Positions 63,543 to 64,000 of a stretch of 64,000 bases of DNA are shown piece after piece. The notes beneath the pieces were generated by a model. The model had not been told where the DNA came from. It did no database searches and saw only the letters and a program-made list of their open reading frames with translations. The stretch lies in contig JAKNDB010000079.1 of the NCBI GenBank assembly GCA_024305405.1, positions 124,001 through 188,000 of the forward strand, in the 5' to 3' direction. Origin of the DNA: Dirofilaria immitis (lineage: Eukaryota; Nematoda; Chromadorea; Rhabditida; Onchocercidae). Both the position numbers and the translations under genes were made by a program. The stretch's first letter is position 1, and each line of letters opens with the position of its first letter.

Positions 63543-64000
63543 AGCAACTGAGATATTCTTAAATAACTTTTGTTAATTGGAAAATGATAAGTCAACAACT
63601 GTAATGATAACATAAATTAAATCTGCCACTCTTTTAAGCCAATCAAAAATGTCACTAATAATCACTTATAATGTTTTGAAAAAAGTGACTTTCATTATCA
63701 AGAAATTCGAAAAAGTACTGCAAAGATTTTTCCCATTCTTTTAGGTTTCAGAAAGGAAATTGATTATTTTGATAATACCACACGAGGACTAATACATACT
63801 ACGATATAGTATAACTAACATCCTACTAGATAGGGATAAAGATAATTAATTTTGTTTTCTGAAATTTGAAATATATAAGCATGAGACCAACTCCCGAAAA
63901 ATCTCAGGGACTATTGAAATTTATAGTGAGATCTAATTACTCCACAAAACTCATGAAATGATACAACGTGGAAATAAAAAATGTCAATTCAGATTACTTT
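63543..64000. other. Upstream region of the GTF3C2-like gene
   Basis: No ORF, repeat or RNA gene is evident in these 458 bases. They presumably hold the promoter and outron of the gene. Confidence 0.5.
63547..63549 (-). promoter_or_regulatory. Probable trans-splice (spliced leader) acceptor of the GTF3C2-like gene
   Basis: On the - strand atatctcag is followed by TTGCT and the ATG. An AG six bases before the start codon, with a T/C-rich run before it, is the usual layout of an SL acceptor in nematodes. It could also end a 5' UTR intron. Confidence 0.5.

Overview
The window is AT-rich nuclear DNA from a nematode, most likely a clade III (spirurid or filarial-type) species. The tropomyosin exons match my recollection of filarial tropomyosins closely, introns are AT-rich with short consensus splice sites, and microsatellites are abundant. 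The species cannot be fixed from sequence alone. I see no rRNA, tRNA, CRISPR array, bacterial insert or intact transposon.

Layout. (1) About 3-11521, + strand: the 3' part of a collagen XV/XVIII (cle-1-type) gene. It has the end of the thrombospondin-N/laminin-G-like domain, a Ser-Gly linker, short collagen triplet blocks, the trimerization domain, a long hinge and an endostatin domain with all four cysteines. (2) 11522-17566: gene-free DNA between two convergent genes, with several degenerate tandem repeats. (3) 17567-49732, - strand: one complete tropomyosin gene (lev-11/tmy-1 type) of about 32 kb. It has two first exons (284-residue and 256-residue isoforms), two versions of exon 3, three of exon 4, two of a fused exon 6+7 and three C-terminal exons. 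A 15.4-kb intron holds a GC-richer island and a 0.9-kb GAATG satellite. (4) 49733-55570: intergenic, dominated by microsatellites and minisatellites. (5) 55571-63542, - strand: a gene of about 20 exons for a protein of roughly 890 residues, with three C2HC zinc-finger-like motifs and WD-type repeats. It most resembles the TFIIIC subunit GTF3C2. (6) 63543-64000: its upstream region, with a probable trans-splice acceptor six bases before the ATG.

All three genes carry single-base reading-frame breaks, nearly always one base missing from a short homopolymer, inside otherwise highly conserved exons. In tropomyosin the broken exons measure 44, 69 and 138 nt where 45, 70 and 139 are expected, and their intact alternative copies have the correct lengths. 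This points to consensus errors, not pseudogenes, and automated gene calls here will be fragmented.

The genes are functionally unrelated: a basement-membrane collagen, a thin-filament protein and a probable RNA polymerase III factor. The most interesting biology is the tropomyosin alternative-exon set, a possible shortened exon 8 copy, the GC-rich intronic island with a CAGCTG E-box, coding-like islands in the endostatin introns, and a partial exon duplication in the WD gene.
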